Source: Escherichia boydii
GTDB lineage: Bacteria > Pseudomonadota > Gammaproteobacteria > Enterobacterales > Enterobacteriaceae
Direction of reading: 5' to 3'
NCBI GenBank assembly: GCA_041890495.1
Contig: CP169086.1
Span: 1,984,001 to 2,048,000, forward strand
Length of the DNA: 64,000 nt
The stretch's first letter is position 1. Each line of letters starts with the position of its first letter. Both the position numbers and the translations under genes were made by a program. Below the pieces are notes generated by a model, which was not told where the DNA came from, did no database searches, and was given only the letters and a program-made list of their open reading frames with translations. Below are positions 25,796 through 36,201 of this stretch, in pieces.

Positions 25796-26314
25796 ATGGT
25801 AGATAAACGCGAATCCTATACAAAAGAAGACCTTCTTGCCTCTGGTCGCGGTGAACTGTTTGGCGCTAAAGGCCCGCAATTGCCAGCACCGAACATGCTG
25901 ATGATGGACCGTGTGGTCAAAATGACCGAAACGGGTGGTAACTTCGACAAAGGGTATGTTGAAGCAGAACTGGATATCAATCCGGATCTGTGGTTCTTCG
26001 GATGCCACTTTATTGGCGATCCGGTTATGCCGGGATGCCTGGGCCTGGACGCAATGTGGCAGCTGGTAGGGTTCTACCTCGGCTGGCTGGGCGGCGAAGG
26101 TAAAGGCCGCGCGCTGGGCGTTGGCGAAGTGAAATTCACTGGTCAGGTACTGCCGACAGCGAAAAAAGTGACCTACCGTATTCACTTTAAACGCATTGTT
26201 AACCGTCGTCTGATTATGGGCCTGGCGGATGGCGAAGTGCTGGTTGATGGTCGTCTGATCTATACCGCCAGCGACCTGAAAGTCGGTCTGTTCCAGGATA
26301 CGTCTGCCTTCTGA
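25796..26314 (+). CDS. fabA: FabA, beta-hydroxydecanoyl-ACP dehydratase/isomerase
   Basis: A 172-residue FabA, usual length, starting [17 protein letters not shown] at 25796 and identical to K-12 from memory. Catalytic His is in [24 protein letters not shown] and the Asp lies in the following helix (GLDAMWQ). The enzyme dehydrates 3-hydroxydecanoyl-ACP and isomerises the product to the cis-3 form, which starts unsaturated fatty acid synthesis. Followed by a terminator. Confidence 0.98.
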
Positions 26315-26341
26315 TTATAATCAGACAGAGTATCAAAAGGC

Positions 26342-26371
26342 GAAACCTCCGCAATGCGGAGGTTTCTTTTT
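26342..26371 (+). terminator. fabA terminator
   Basis: GAAACCTCCGC / GCGGAGGTTTC stem followed by TTTT. Confidence 0.85.
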
Positions 26372-26383
26372 AAAGAGACAGAA

Positions 26384-26551
26384 TCAGGCCATTACTACCC
26401 TGTCCGCCATGGCTTCTCGCCAGCCTCCCAGCCATTGTGACCTTTGATTCAGCGTCTGATAGGGACACATTTCTTTTGAGCGTCCGGCGATGCCGGCCTG
26501 ATAACCACGTTGATGTGCCCGTTCCAGGCGATCTCGTTTTTGTCTCTTCAT
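26384..26551 (-). CDS. rmf: RMF, ribosome modulation factor
   Basis: The minus strand encodes MKRQKRDRLERAHQRGYQAG and ends EAMADRVVMA, a 55-residue protein identical to E. coli RMF as I remember it. It is too short for most ORF cut-offs, and an overlapping longer frame on the same strand is a shadow. RMF makes 100S ribosome dimers in stationary phase, together with HPF. Normally induced by ppGpp and CRP. The last gene before a diverged tract that starts with pqiC. Confidence 0.96.
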   Translation of the reverse strand: MKRQKRDRLERAHQRGYQAGIAGRSKEMCPYQTLNQRSQWLGGWREAMADRVVMA

Positions 26552-26751
26552 GCCTCGTTTCCCTCATACTGGTTTCTGGTGGAAAAGAAAACAGTGATTA
26601 CTAAATGTGCAATCACAGTTAAGCAATACCGCGAATCATAACTGCCGTCAATGCGCAAAATTCACGCCACTGTCATATTTGTGAGCTACCTGGAAGTTCA
26701 TTTGTACAAAAATTGTGACGTGGCACAAGTAACAATCTGAACTGAAAACGA

Positions 26752-26791
26752 AAAAAAAACCGCAATCAGCGACGGGCCAACTGCGGTTTTT
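26752..26791 (-). terminator. Terminator after pqiABC
   Basis: On the minus strand AAAAACCGCAGTTGG ... CTGATTGCGGTTTTTTTTT forms a stem with a long T-run, 15 bp after the pqiC stop. Confidence 0.8.
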
Positions 26792-26806
26792 GATGATGAA
26801 TTTTAC

Positions 26807-27373
26807 TTATGGCAGCCGGGAAATTTCCCTTGCGATGCTGGCCGACTCCTGTGCCCAACCCTGAGCCAGAACTTTCACCATTTCATCATAACCGTCTTTC
26901 TGCTGCTTCAGCTCCAGATGGAAAGGACGCTTAATCAGCTGCCCCTGATGGTTCAGCAACCACTCCCCGCTGATCACCACCGCACCGTCATAACGGCCGT
27001 GGAAGCCCGTGACCGTGACGTTCAGCGTATCCTGATCGTTACCCAGCGGCTGTGAAGCGACAACCCAGCCCGGAAGCTGGCTGCCCAGATTGGCCACCAG
27101 CGTGTTGCGCAGCTGCTGATCAAGCGGGCTGGCCCACAGGTTGTTCGTCGCAATCACGTATTTAACGTCGCTGGTCTGATAGACCACACCGTTTCCTGCC
27201 AGATAATCCGGCACGGCAACCTGCTCAACCCACAGCTGACGGTTTCCCTGACTCGCCGTGCTTTGCCCGCCGCTGTGGGTCGCCACAGGCAGCTGATAGT
27301 AGCTTTTATTCTCTACCCCTGAACTGCACGCCGTTAACAGCAGAGCGCCAACCATCAATAGCCATTTTTTCAT
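26807..27373 (-). CDS. pqiC: PqiC outer-membrane lipoprotein
   Basis: A 188-residue lipoprotein (YmbA). Signal peptide with lipobox LLTAC-S at about residues 12-17. Family region includes YYQLPV, LWVEQVAVPDYLAGNGVVYQTSDVKYVIA, LWASPLDQQLRNTLVANL. PqiC works with PqiA and PqiB in lipid transport between membranes and docks the PqiB needle at the outer membrane. It differs from K-12 at many positions, in contrast with fabA and rmf beside it. Its ATG overlaps the pqiB stop by 4 bp. Confidence 0.95.
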   Translation of the reverse strand: MKKWLLMVGALLLTACSSGVENKSYYQLPVATHSGGQSTASQGNRQLWVEQVAVPDYLAGNGVVYQTSDVKYVIATNNLWASPLDQQLRNTLVANLGSQLPGWVVASQPLGNDQDTLNVTVTGFHGRYDGAVVISGEWLLNHQGQLIKRPFHLELKQQKDGYDEMVKVLAQGWAQESASIAREISRLP

Positions 27374-29010
27374 TCTTTTGCCCTCTTCGGCTCGGGATCC
27401 TTTTTATCTTTCGCTTCAAACACCAGCGCATTGCTCTTCTCGTTGAGCGTTTTCAGCACCGGCTGCAGTTCACGCAGAACCTGATCAAGACGCTGCATAT
27501 CTGCCACCATCTTGTTATAGGCCGCTGAGCCCGGCTGGAAGCCCTGCATACTGCGGTTCAGCTCACGCAGCGTTTTCTGCATGTCCTGAGGCAGCTGCTG
27601 CATGCTCTGGCTCGCCGTGATCTTGTTGATATTATCCAGCGTAGTTTGCAGGCGGCGCATCGTTGCCTGGCTTTCGCTCAGAGAGTTCGTCGCCGCTTCG
27701 ATCATCGGATTCAGTGGCAGATTGTTAATCTTATCCAGCGTTTCCATCAGACGCTGCTGGATCTGGGCCAGACCGCTGCTCACCGTTGGGATGATCTTGT
27801 AGCCACCGAATTCACGGATACCGGTAATCGGCGGCGCTTTTGGATAGAAGTCCATGTCCACGTACAGTGCACCGGTCACCAGGTTGCCGGTTTTCAGCGA
27901 CCCGCGCAGACCGCGTTCCATCAGTTGACTGATATGGGCAGCAATATCCTGATTCTCGCCAATCTGATTCAGCAGACGTTCCGGCTCGATGCGGATCAGC
28001 ACCGGAATGCGATAGTCATCGTCCAGCATCTGGCTCAGGCCAGGTACGAAGAACGGCACTTGCCCAACCGTACCGAGGCGAATACCGCGGAACTCAACAG
28101 GCGCCCCCGGCTGCAGGCCACGAACGGAGTCTTTAAAGAACATCAGGAAGTCAACGTGATCGGTGTAGAGTGCATCCTGAATGCTTTTTTGATCGTCAAA
28201 GAGACGGAAAGCGGTGTTCTCTGCAACCGGCTGACCCAAGTCCAGCCCTTCCGGCACGTCAAAACTCACGCCGCCGCCAAACAGCGTGGTCAGCGAACCC
28301 ATTTCAACGCGCATACCTGCCGAAGTTAGATCCACCGCGATCCCGCTGTCTTTCCAGAAGCGGACGTTGCTGGTGACCAGGCGATCGTTTGGCGCATTGA
28401 TGAAGAGCTGATAGCTGATCGCGCGTTTTTGCGGATCAAACGTGCTTTTCTCAACCGACCCGACGCGGTAGCCGCGGAACAGTACCGGGTCGCCCGCCGT
28501 GAGCTGACCTGCTTTTTTGCTGTCGAGGATCACGCGGATACCCTTGGCATCAGGCGGCGCAAGCGGCGGTGAGTCCAGAAGCTGGTATTTGGCTGGCTGG
28601 TTACCCTTAGCGCCGGGCTGCAGCTCAATGTAGGCGCCCGAAAGCAGCGTCCCTAAGCCGCTGATCCCTTCACGCCCCACCTGCGGCTTAACGACCCAGA
28701 AAACGGAATCGCCATGCAGCAGTTTTTCCATGCCGGCATTAAGGCGTGCCTTAATTTCCACATGGGTTAAATCGTCGGTCAGGGTTGCGCTTTCGACCAC
28801 GCCCACGTCCACGCTACGGCTTTTGATGGTCGTTTTACCGCCCTCAATCCCCTCGGCATTGGTGGTTATCAGCGTGACTTCCGGTCCCTGATGGCTGTAA
28901 TGATAAAACAGGATCCATGCACCGATCAGCGCGGTCACGATGGGAAAAATCCACACCGGCGACCAGTTTTTGACCTTCTGCACTTTCGCCTCTCCACTCT
29001 TATTTTCCAT
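27370..29010 (-). CDS. pqiB: PqiB, MCE-domain lipid-transport tunnel
   Basis: A 546-residue protein from the start at 29010 (MENKSGEAKVQKVKNW), same length as K-12; the frame stays open further upstream into the end of pqiA but that is not needed. One N-terminal membrane helix (WIFPIVTALIGAWILFY) anchors three MCE domains (about 43-130, 160-220 and 285-380) and a long C-terminal helical needle (from about 430). Hexamers span the periplasm as a hydrophobic channel. Part of pqiABC, paraquat-inducible through SoxRS in E. coli. Confidence 0.96.
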   Translation of the reverse strand: MENKSGEAKVQKVKNWSPVWIFPIVTALIGAWILFYHYSHQGPEVTLITTNAEGIEGGKTTIKSRSVDVGVVESATLTDDLTHVEIKARLNAGMEKLLHGDSVFWVVKPQVGREGISGLGTLLSGAYIELQPGAKGNQPAKYQLLDSPPLAPPDAKGIRVILDSKKAGQLTAGDPVLFRGYRVGSVEKSTFDPQKRAISYQLFINAPNDRLVTSNVRFWKDSGIAVDLTSAGMRVEMGSLTTLFGGGVSFDVPEGLDLGQPVAENTAFRLFDDQKSIQDALYTDHVDFLMFFKDSVRGLQPGAPVEFRGIRLGTVGQVPFFVPGLSQMLDDDYRIPVLIRIEPERLLNQIGENQDIAAHISQLMERGLRGSLKTGNLVTGALYVDMDFYPKAPPITGIREFGGYKIIPTVSSGLAQIQQRLMETLDKINNLPLNPMIEAATNSLSESQATMRRLQTTLDNINKITASQSMQQLPQDMQKTLRELNRSMQGFQPGSAAYNKMVADMQRLDQVLRELQPVLKTLNEKSNALVFEAKDKKDPEPKRAKE

Positions 29011-29014
29011 GCTC

Positions 29015-30268
29015 TTACTCTTCCTCATGGCTTGATTCAGGCTCACGATCCCACGATAAACGAGGGTCGAAGGTCATGGCCGCAAACATGGTCATGATCA
29101 CAACCAGTGCAAACATTAAAGCCCCCATCGCGGGATAAATACTCATCAAACCGCCCATCCGCACCAGTGCAGAGAGAACGGCGATGACAAACACGTCAAT
29201 CATTGACCAGCGTCCGACAAACTCGACCACTTCATAAATCAGGTGCATGCGTTCGCTGTCGCGTTTCCCATGACCTTTCGCATCCCAGCAGAGCCAGGCG
29301 ATGGCGATCATTTTTAGGGTCGGCACCATAATACTGGCGATAAAAATTACTCCAGCGACCGGATAAGAACCTTCGCCCCAGAGCAATATCACCCCGGCCA
29401 GGATCGTGGAGGGCATTTTGTCGCCGAGCAAATCGGTGATCATGATTGGCAGAATATTGGCTGGCAGATACAACATGACGGACGTGACCAGCAGCGCCAT
29501 CGTCCACTGCAGACTATTTTTACGGCGTACGTGACCTTTCGTTTCGCAGCGCGGACAAACGTCGAGATCGGCGGGCAGCACGGCGGTGCAGCATGGGCAG
29601 GAACGCAGCCCCTGACGAATACCGGGCACGCCGACCTTCACCGTCTGCGCAAGCGTCGGTGCCGGAGCGATATCATCCCACGCCCAGCGCCTGTCCACGC
29701 ACTGGAATGCGCGCAGCTGCAGGACGCAGTAAAGGCACCACGGAATAAAGCTGCTGCCGATCCCCACGTCGCCGTACGCCATGAGCTTCACGAAACTGAC
29801 CAGAATGCCCGCCAGAAAGATCTCGGCCATGCCCCAGCTTTTGAGCTGAAAAAGAATGCGCGCGAGCCTGATTTTCAGCGATGCCGGCATCCTGACGCGG
29901 TTGACCAGCAAAAGGATAACGACCAGGCAAAAAGCCGGGACTATCTGAACAAACAGGAGAAAAAAGGTGCCGAGACTGGCGTAATCTTCCGAGAACATCA
30001 CGCCCGGGATTTCAAGCAAATCCACCTGGCTGGTTATCCCCCCCACCTTCATATAGATGAAGGGGAAGAGATTGGAGAGCAGCAGCATGAACAATGCTGC
30101 CAGAGCGTAAGCAGTGGGACGCTGCCGCGGCGCGTCCCACTCGGTTGTCAACGTTGCGCCGCAACGTGGACACAGGGCTTTATGTCCGTGACCAAGCTCT
30201 GGCAACGCCACGAGCATATCGCATTGCGAGCATAAAATATGCCTGTCGGCATGGTGCTGGTCACACAT
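29015..30268 (-). CDS. pqiA: PqiA inner-membrane protein
   Basis: A 417-residue polytopic membrane protein with two homologous halves, each starting with a four-Cys zinc-ribbon-like motif (CSQCDMLVALPELGHGHKALCPRCG and CPCCTAVLPADLDVCPRCE) followed by about four membrane helices. It is the inner-membrane part of the Pqi lipid-transport system. Upstream uup ends 13 bp before it on the same strand, as in E. coli, so uup-pqiABC may form one operon. Diverged from K-12. Confidence 0.95.
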   Translation of the reverse strand: MCDQHHADRHILCSQCDMLVALPELGHGHKALCPRCGATLTTEWDAPRQRPTAYALAALFMLLLSNLFPFIYMKVGGITSQVDLLEIPGVMFSEDYASLGTFFLLFVQIVPAFCLVVILLLVNRVRMPASLKIRLARILFQLKSWGMAEIFLAGILVSFVKLMAYGDVGIGSSFIPWCLYCVLQLRAFQCVDRRWAWDDIAPAPTLAQTVKVGVPGIRQGLRSCPCCTAVLPADLDVCPRCETKGHVRRKNSLQWTMALLVTSVMLYLPANILPIMITDLLGDKMPSTILAGVILLWGEGSYPVAGVIFIASIMVPTLKMIAIAWLCWDAKGHGKRDSERMHLIYEVVEFVGRWSMIDVFVIAVLSALVRMGGLMSIYPAMGALMFALVVIMTMFAAMTFDPRLSWDREPESSHEEE

Positions 30269-30281
30269 ATGTTATCCCTGT

Positions 30282-32189
30282 TTATGCGCCGTTTTTCAGA
30301 GACTCAAGGTACTCCCAGCGCTCAAATGCTTCTTCCAGGGCTTTTTCAGCCGCTGACAGTTCTGACAGTACTTTCTGAGTATAGTCATGCGATTGGGTAA
30401 AGAATGAAGCATCAGCAACCTGTTTTTGCAGATCTTCAAGCGCGGCCTCCAGCTCTTCAAGACGCTGCGGTAGTCCCTCCAGTTCGCGCTGCAGGTTATA
30501 GCTTAGTTTAGCCGAGGTTTTCTTGACAGTTTCTGCTTTTGTTACAGCAGGTTCAGAACTTATTTTGGACTTTGACTGTTTCTGCGCCAGAGACTGCGAC
30601 TGCTGCCCTTTTGCATCATGATAACCGCCGACATAACGACCAATTTTACCGCCGCCTTCGAAGATCCAACATTCTGTAACGGTGTTATCGACAAACTGAC
30701 GATCGTGGCTAACCAGCAATACCGTGCCCTGATAGCTGTCGATCAGTTCTTCCAGCAGTTCCAGCGTTTCGACATCAAGATCGTTGGTCGGTTCGTCAAG
30801 AATCAATAAGTTGCTTGGTTTGAGGAACAAACGCGCCAGCAGCAAGCGGTTCCGCTCACCGCCAGAAAGCGCACGTACCGGCGTCATCGCCCGTTTCGGA
30901 TGGAACAGAAAGTCCTGCAAATAGCCCAATACGTGGCGTGGCTTGCCGTTAACCATCACCTCTTGCTTACCTTCGGCAAGGTTATCCATCACCGTTTTAT
31001 CGGGATCCAGTTCCGCGCGGTGCTGATCGAAATAAGCCACTTCCAGTTTGGTGCCAACGTGAATACGCCCGCTGTCCGCTTGAAGCTGACCGAGCATCAG
31101 TTTTAGCAGCGTGGTTTTGCCGCACCCATTCGGACCAATCAGGGCAATTTTGTCGCCACGTAGAACCTGGGCAGAAAAATCTTTCACCAGTTGCTTACCG
31201 TTAACCTGGTAGCAAACGTCTTCCATTTCGAAAACGATTTTACCGGAGCGGCTGGCCTCTTCCACCTGCATCTTTGCGGTACCCATCACTTCGCGACGTT
31301 CACCACGTTCGCGACGCATCGCTTTCAGGGCGCGTACGCGGCCTTCATTACGGGTACGGCGTGCTTTGATCCCCTGGCGGATCCACACCTCTTCCTGCGC
31401 CAGTTTGCGATCGAACTCGGCATTTTGTAATTCTTCCACGCGCAGGGCTTCTTCTTTTTCCAGCAGGTACTGGTCGTAATTCCCTGGATAGGTCACCAGC
31501 TTGCCGCGATCGAGATCAACAATGCGCGTCGCCATATTGCGGATAAACGAACGGTCGTGGGAGATGAAAATAATCGTCCCGTTGAAAGTTTTCAAAAACC
31601 CTTCCAGCCAGTCGATGGTTTCAATATCCAGGTGGTTTGTCGGTTCATCAAGCAACAGCACGCGCGGATTACTCACCAGCGCGCGTCCTAATGCCGCTTT
31701 ACGCAACCAGCCGCCGGAAAGCGACGACAGCGCAACGTTAGGATCTAACCCCAGTTGCGCCAGCACTTCGTTGATGCGGTTTTCCAGCTGCCACAGGTTG
31801 TGGTGATCCAGCTGTTCCTGAACCTTCGCCAGTTCGTTGAGATTTTTCTCGCTCGGGTCGTTCATCACCAGGCGCGAAATATCGTGATAGCGTTTCAGAT
31901 ATTCCGCTTGTTCTTCAATGCCTTCGGCAACGAAATCATAAACGCTACCCTCAACGTTACGCGGCGGATCCTGTTGCAGACGCGCTACAATCAAATCTTG
32001 CTCGTAAATAATGCGACCGTCATCCAGCCCTTGTTCACGGTTGAGGATTTTCATTAACGTCGATTTGCCTGCGCCGTTGCGGCCCACCAGACAAACACGT
32101 TCGTTATCTTCGATATGCAGTTCTGCGTTATCGAGAAGCGGCGCGTCGCTGAACGACAGCCATGCGCCATGCATACTGATTAATGACAT
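30282..32189 (-). CDS. uup: Uup, ABC-F ATPase
   Basis: A 635-residue ABC-F protein with two ATPase domains (Walker A GRNGAGKST and GPNGCGKTT; signatures LSGGW and LSGGERNRLLLARL) and a C-terminal DNA-binding coiled-coil domain. It acts in ribosome quality control and limits precise excision of transposons. The first roughly 520 residues look identical to K-12, but the linker and C-terminal domain (GQQSQSLAQKQSKSKISS and onward) are clearly a different allele. The switch point is near 30,620 and the frame is kept. Confidence 0.96.
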   Translation of the reverse strand: MSLISMHGAWLSFSDAPLLDNAELHIEDNERVCLVGRNGAGKSTLMKILNREQGLDDGRIIYEQDLIVARLQQDPPRNVEGSVYDFVAEGIEEQAEYLKRYHDISRLVMNDPSEKNLNELAKVQEQLDHHNLWQLENRINEVLAQLGLDPNVALSSLSGGWLRKAALGRALVSNPRVLLLDEPTNHLDIETIDWLEGFLKTFNGTIIFISHDRSFIRNMATRIVDLDRGKLVTYPGNYDQYLLEKEEALRVEELQNAEFDRKLAQEEVWIRQGIKARRTRNEGRVRALKAMRRERGERREVMGTAKMQVEEASRSGKIVFEMEDVCYQVNGKQLVKDFSAQVLRGDKIALIGPNGCGKTTLLKLMLGQLQADSGRIHVGTKLEVAYFDQHRAELDPDKTVMDNLAEGKQEVMVNGKPRHVLGYLQDFLFHPKRAMTPVRALSGGERNRLLLARLFLKPSNLLILDEPTNDLDVETLELLEELIDSYQGTVLLVSHDRQFVDNTVTECWIFEGGGKIGRYVGGYHDAKGQQSQSLAQKQSKSKISSEPAVTKAETVKKTSAKLSYNLQRELEGLPQRLEELEAALEDLQKQVADASFFTQSHDYTQKVLSELSAAEKALEEAFERWEYLESLKNGA

Positions 32190-32200
32190 TACTATTCCTT

Positions 32201-34309
32201 TCAGGCTGCGGTAATCAGCCAGCAGTTGTGGATCTGGCGGTTACGGGCGAAATCCTGGGAGAGCGTTTTTTGCGTAATTTCTTGTGCTTTCAGTCCCAGT
32301 TTTGCCAGGCCGTCGAGATCCATACGGAAGCCACGTTTGTTGTTCGAGAACATGATCGTCCCACCTGCACGCAGCAGACGTTTCAAATCTTTCATCAGCG
32401 CCAGATGATCGCGCTGAACATCAAACGCATCTTCCATTCGTTTTGAGTTAGAGAAGGTTGGCGGATCGATAAAGATCAGATCGAACTGTTCATTTGCCTC
32501 ACGCAGCCACGCCAGGCAATCGGCCTGAATCAGGCGATGCGCACGCCCGGTCAGGCCATTCAGACGCAGGTTGCGTTCTGCCCATTCCAGATAAGTACGC
32601 GACATATCCACGGTGGTGGTGCTGCGTGCACCGCCTAATCCCGCATGCACGGTGGCGCTGCCGGTATAAGAGAACAGGTTGAGGAAATCTTTGCCTTTGC
32701 TCATCTGACCGAGCATACGACGGGCGATGCGGTGATCGAGGAACAGACCAGTATCGAGATAATCCGTCAGGTTCACCCACAAGTGAGCGTTATATTCGGT
32801 AACTTCAAGAAACTCGCCCTTCTCGCCCAGTTTCTGGTATTGGTTTTTGCCCTTCTGGCGTTCACGGGTTTTCAGCACCAGTTTGTTTGGCGCAATCCCC
32901 AGTACCGAAATGGTTGCAGCGATAATATCGAACAGACGCTGACGCGCTTTGTGAGCATCAATAGTTTTTGGCGGCGCATACTCCTGCACCACCACCCAGT
33001 CGGCATAACGGTCAACGGCAACGTTATATTCTGGCAGATCGGCGTCATACAGGCGGTAACATTCAATCCCTTCCTGGCGAGCCCACTTCTCGAATTTTTT
33101 GAGGTTCTTACGCAGGCGGTTGGTGTAGTCTTCCGCTACCATCGCCGGTTTGCTGTCTGGAGTGCTTTCGGCAACGTGGTAATTTTTCTGTACGCAGTCC
33201 AGCGGGCCGTTTTTCGCCTTGTACTGTTTGTCTGCACGCAGCTGCAAGCAGCTTAGCAGATCCGGCGAGGCACTAAACAAAGAGAGATTCCAGCCACCAA
33301 ACTGGTTTTTCATGATCCGACCCAGCAGGCTATGCAGCGCAATCAGCGCCGGTTCGCTGTCCAGACGTTCCCCGTATGGCGGGTTGCTCAACACTGTGCC
33401 GTACGGCCCTTTCGGCAGCGGATTGGTCAGTTGCGCGACATCTTTCACCTCAAAGGTGATCAGTTCACCAATCCCCGCAAGACGGGCGTTAGTGCGTGCA
33501 CGTTGAATCACCCGTGCGTCGCTGTCCGAACCGTAAAAATGAGAGCTATACTCAGCCAGGCCTTTACGGGCGCGAGTTTGCGCTTCCGCTTTCACTTCCT
33601 GCCAGATAGCTTCATCATGCTGCGCCCAGCCGCTAAAGCCCCAACGCCCACGGTGCAAGCCTGGTGCGCGATCGGTCGCCAGCATCGCTGCTTCAATCAG
33701 CAACGTACCGGAACCACACATCGGATCGAGCAGCGGTGTTCCTGGCTGCCAGCCGGATCGCATCACAATAGCGGCTGCCAGGGTTTCTTTGATCGGCGCA
33801 ATACCAGCACGATCGCGATAGCCACGCAGATGTAAACCATCACCACTCAGATCAAGAGCGATACTGGCGGTTTCTTTATGCAGCCAGACGTTAACGCGGA
33901 TATCCGGCGCATCGCGATCAACATTTGGACGCGGCAGATTTTTCCGCGTGAAAGCATCGACGATCGCGTCTTTCACTTTCATCGCGCCGTACTGACTGTT
34001 GCGGATGGTGTCATTCAAACCACTGAAGTGGACAGCGAAGGTCGCGCCAGGATTAAACATCTCTGTCCAGTTGATCGCCTGAACACCGAGATAGAGGTCT
34101 AAATCGCTGTAAACCTTACACTCGCCCAGCGGCAACATAATACGCGAGGCCAGGCGGCTCCACATCAGGCTCTGGTAAACAAGCCGTGTGTCGCCCTTGA
34201 AATGGACCCCACCCTGAACCACCTGGCATTCAACGGCCCCCAGGTTTTCCAGTTCAGTTTTTAACAGCTCTTCCAGCCCACGGGCCGTACTGGCAAACAG
34301 AGAATTCAT
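32201..34309 (-). CDS. rlmL: RlmKL, bifunctional 23S rRNA methyltransferase
   Basis: A 702-residue fusion protein. N-terminal THUMP domain and RlmL methyltransferase (m2G2445; LLDPMCGSGTLLIEAA and VLSNPPYGERL), then the RlmK methyltransferase (m7G2069; FLNLFSYTGSATVHAGLGGA, FIDPPTFSNSKRM). Nearly identical to K-12 from memory. uup follows after 11 bp on the same strand and is probably in the same operon. Confidence 0.97.
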   Translation of the reverse strand: MNSLFASTARGLEELLKTELENLGAVECQVVQGGVHFKGDTRLVYQSLMWSRLASRIMLPLGECKVYSDLDLYLGVQAINWTEMFNPGATFAVHFSGLNDTIRNSQYGAMKVKDAIVDAFTRKNLPRPNVDRDAPDIRVNVWLHKETASIALDLSGDGLHLRGYRDRAGIAPIKETLAAAIVMRSGWQPGTPLLDPMCGSGTLLIEAAMLATDRAPGLHRGRWGFSGWAQHDEAIWQEVKAEAQTRARKGLAEYSSHFYGSDSDARVIQRARTNARLAGIGELITFEVKDVAQLTNPLPKGPYGTVLSNPPYGERLDSEPALIALHSLLGRIMKNQFGGWNLSLFSASPDLLSCLQLRADKQYKAKNGPLDCVQKNYHVAESTPDSKPAMVAEDYTNRLRKNLKKFEKWARQEGIECYRLYDADLPEYNVAVDRYADWVVVQEYAPPKTIDAHKARQRLFDIIAATISVLGIAPNKLVLKTRERQKGKNQYQKLGEKGEFLEVTEYNAHLWVNLTDYLDTGLFLDHRIARRMLGQMSKGKDFLNLFSYTGSATVHAGLGGARSTTTVDMSRTYLEWAERNLRLNGLTGRAHRLIQADCLAWLREANEQFDLIFIDPPTFSNSKRMEDAFDVQRDHLALMKDLKRLLRAGGTIMFSNNKRGFRMDLDGLAKLGLKAQEITQKTLSQDFARNRQIHNCWLITAA

Positions 34310-34552
34310 ATCGTCACTTTTACTCTAAGAGCCTACCGCAGTAGGCGTAATTGTTGCAGTCAGTCTGGACATGGACAGCGCGGAGAAACCGGAGCGTACA
34401 CAAGTACGTGAGGATTTCGAGCATAACCCAGGGCCAAACTGACAAATAAAATAGCCTAATGGGACAGGCGCTAAGAAAATTGTTGCGCATTATAGCTAAT
34501 AAGCGCGTCATGTCATAAAGTTGAGGGCTTATTTTCATTTGAGGACCGCACC

Positions 34553-35662
34553 GTGGCGACATTAATCCGGCTTTTTATTCATCCTGTTAAATCGATGCGC
34601 GGCATTGGTCTTACACATGCTCTGGCAGATGTCAGTGGTCTGGCCTTCGATCGCATCTTTATGATCACGGAACCTGACGGTACGTTTATTACCGCTCGCC
34701 AGTTTCCCCAGATGGTACGGTTTACTCCTTCACCTGTGCATGATGGCTTGCATCTCACCGCACCAGATGGCAGTAGCGCATATGTTCGTTTTGCTGATTT
34801 CGCCACACAAGACGCACCAACCGAAGTTTGGGGCACACATTTTACCGCGCGAATTGCGCCAGACGCGATCAACAAATGGCTAAGTGGATTTTTCTCCCGC
34901 GAAGTGCAATTACGCTGGGTGGGGCCACAAATGACCCGGCGCGTGAAACGCCACAACACTGTACCTCTGTCATTTGCTGATGGCTATCCTTACCTTCTTG
35001 CTAACGAAGCCTCGTTACGTGATCTCCAACAACGTTGTCCGGCCAGTGTAAAAATGGAGCAATTCCGCCCCAATCTGGTGGTTTCCGGCGCGTCAGCCTG
35101 GGAAGAAGATCGCTGGAAAGTGATTCGCATTGGTGATGTGGTGTTTGATGTGGTTAAACCTTGTAGCCGCTGTATTTTCACCACCGTCAGCCCAGAAAAA
35201 GGGCAAAAACATCCGGCAGGCGAACCATTAAAAACATTGCAATCTTTCCGCACTGCCCAGGATAACGGCGATGTCGATTTTGGTCAGAATTTAATTGCCC
35301 GTAATAGCGGCGTGATTCGCGTTGGCGATGAGGTGGAAATTCTGGCAACGGCTCCGGCAAAAATTTACGGCGCAGCTGCCGCTGATGATACCGCCAACAT
35401 CACGCAACAACCGGACGCAAATGTAGATATTGACTGGCAGGGACAGGCATTTCGTGGAAATAACCAACAGGTGTTGCTGGAGCAATTAGAAAATCAGGGA
35501 ATTCGTATCCCTTATTCTTGCCGCGCGGGCATTTGTGGAAGTTGCCGTGTTCAGCTTTTAGAAGGCGAAGTCACGCCGCTGAAAAAATCAGCAATGGGCG
35601 ATGATGGCACCATTCTTTGCTGTAGCTGTGTACCGAAGACTGCACTTAAGTTGGCGCGTTAG
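34553..35662 (+). CDS. ycbX: YcbX, MOSC/2Fe-2S N-hydroxylated-base reductase component
   Basis: A 369-residue protein starting at GTG (34553) after TGAGGA. An N-terminal MOSC beta-barrel and MOSC domain (about 1-270; the Cys of [11 protein letters not shown] is the probable Mo-cofactor ligand) is followed by a ferredoxin domain with CRAGICGSC and a distal CCSC cluster. In E. coli YcbX detoxifies N-hydroxylated bases such as 6-hydroxylaminopurine. K-12-like. The end overlaps the convergent zapC by 4 bp. Confidence 0.95.
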
Positions 35663-36201
35663 ACTGCCTGTTCGAGGCTGAAGCTGTCAACATTAACCTG
35701 CGGTTTCAGCCTGTCGTTCATGATTTTAATGGCGTCGCCCAACTGCATCGCGCGACCCGCAATAACAACGCAGGGTTGTGCCAGCAGGCATAGTGCGGCA
35801 TTTTCGCCAGATTCAACGACCAGCAAATTGACCTGCTCGTGAGTATCGCTCAACCAAACGCAGGCCGCATCGCCCGGCATGGGCACCCACATTTCACCAT
35901 GGGAAACAAAATGCCAGCTTTTCGGCATTTGCGGTTTGAGATAGCGAATTGCTACCAGTGCATTCAGCACCAGTTCGGCTTTTTGTTCTTTAGATAAATT
36001 AAAATCGCGGCACTTTTCTTCAAAAGAGAAATAGAGCGCGGCGTCGTCAACGCAAAAGCCTGCGGGAGAAAAGGCATCTGGAGTCAACATCTTGCGCGCA
36101 AAACGTGAGCGAAATAGCATACCATTGGCTAAATCGAGCATCATTCGATCGTGCTCTTCATCGTAATACCAACGCCAGTTATCGTCTGGTTTAATTCGCA
36201 T
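35659..36201 (-). CDS. zapC: ZapC, FtsZ-ring associated protein
   Basis: A 180-residue ZapC, start at 36201 ([20 protein letters not shown]), matching K-12 along its length. A frame upstream to 36237 is not used. ZapC bundles FtsZ filaments and is a ClpXP substrate; it helps stabilise the Z ring at mid-cell. Lies 173 bp after pyrD on the same strand. Confidence 0.95.

Noticed and set aside
34320..34500. Hyphenated repeat-like stretch upstream of rlmKL (CGGAGCGTACACAAGTACGTG and around)
   Set aside because: It resembles a dispersed short element of enteric intergenic regions, but I cannot name it or show a second copy in the window.
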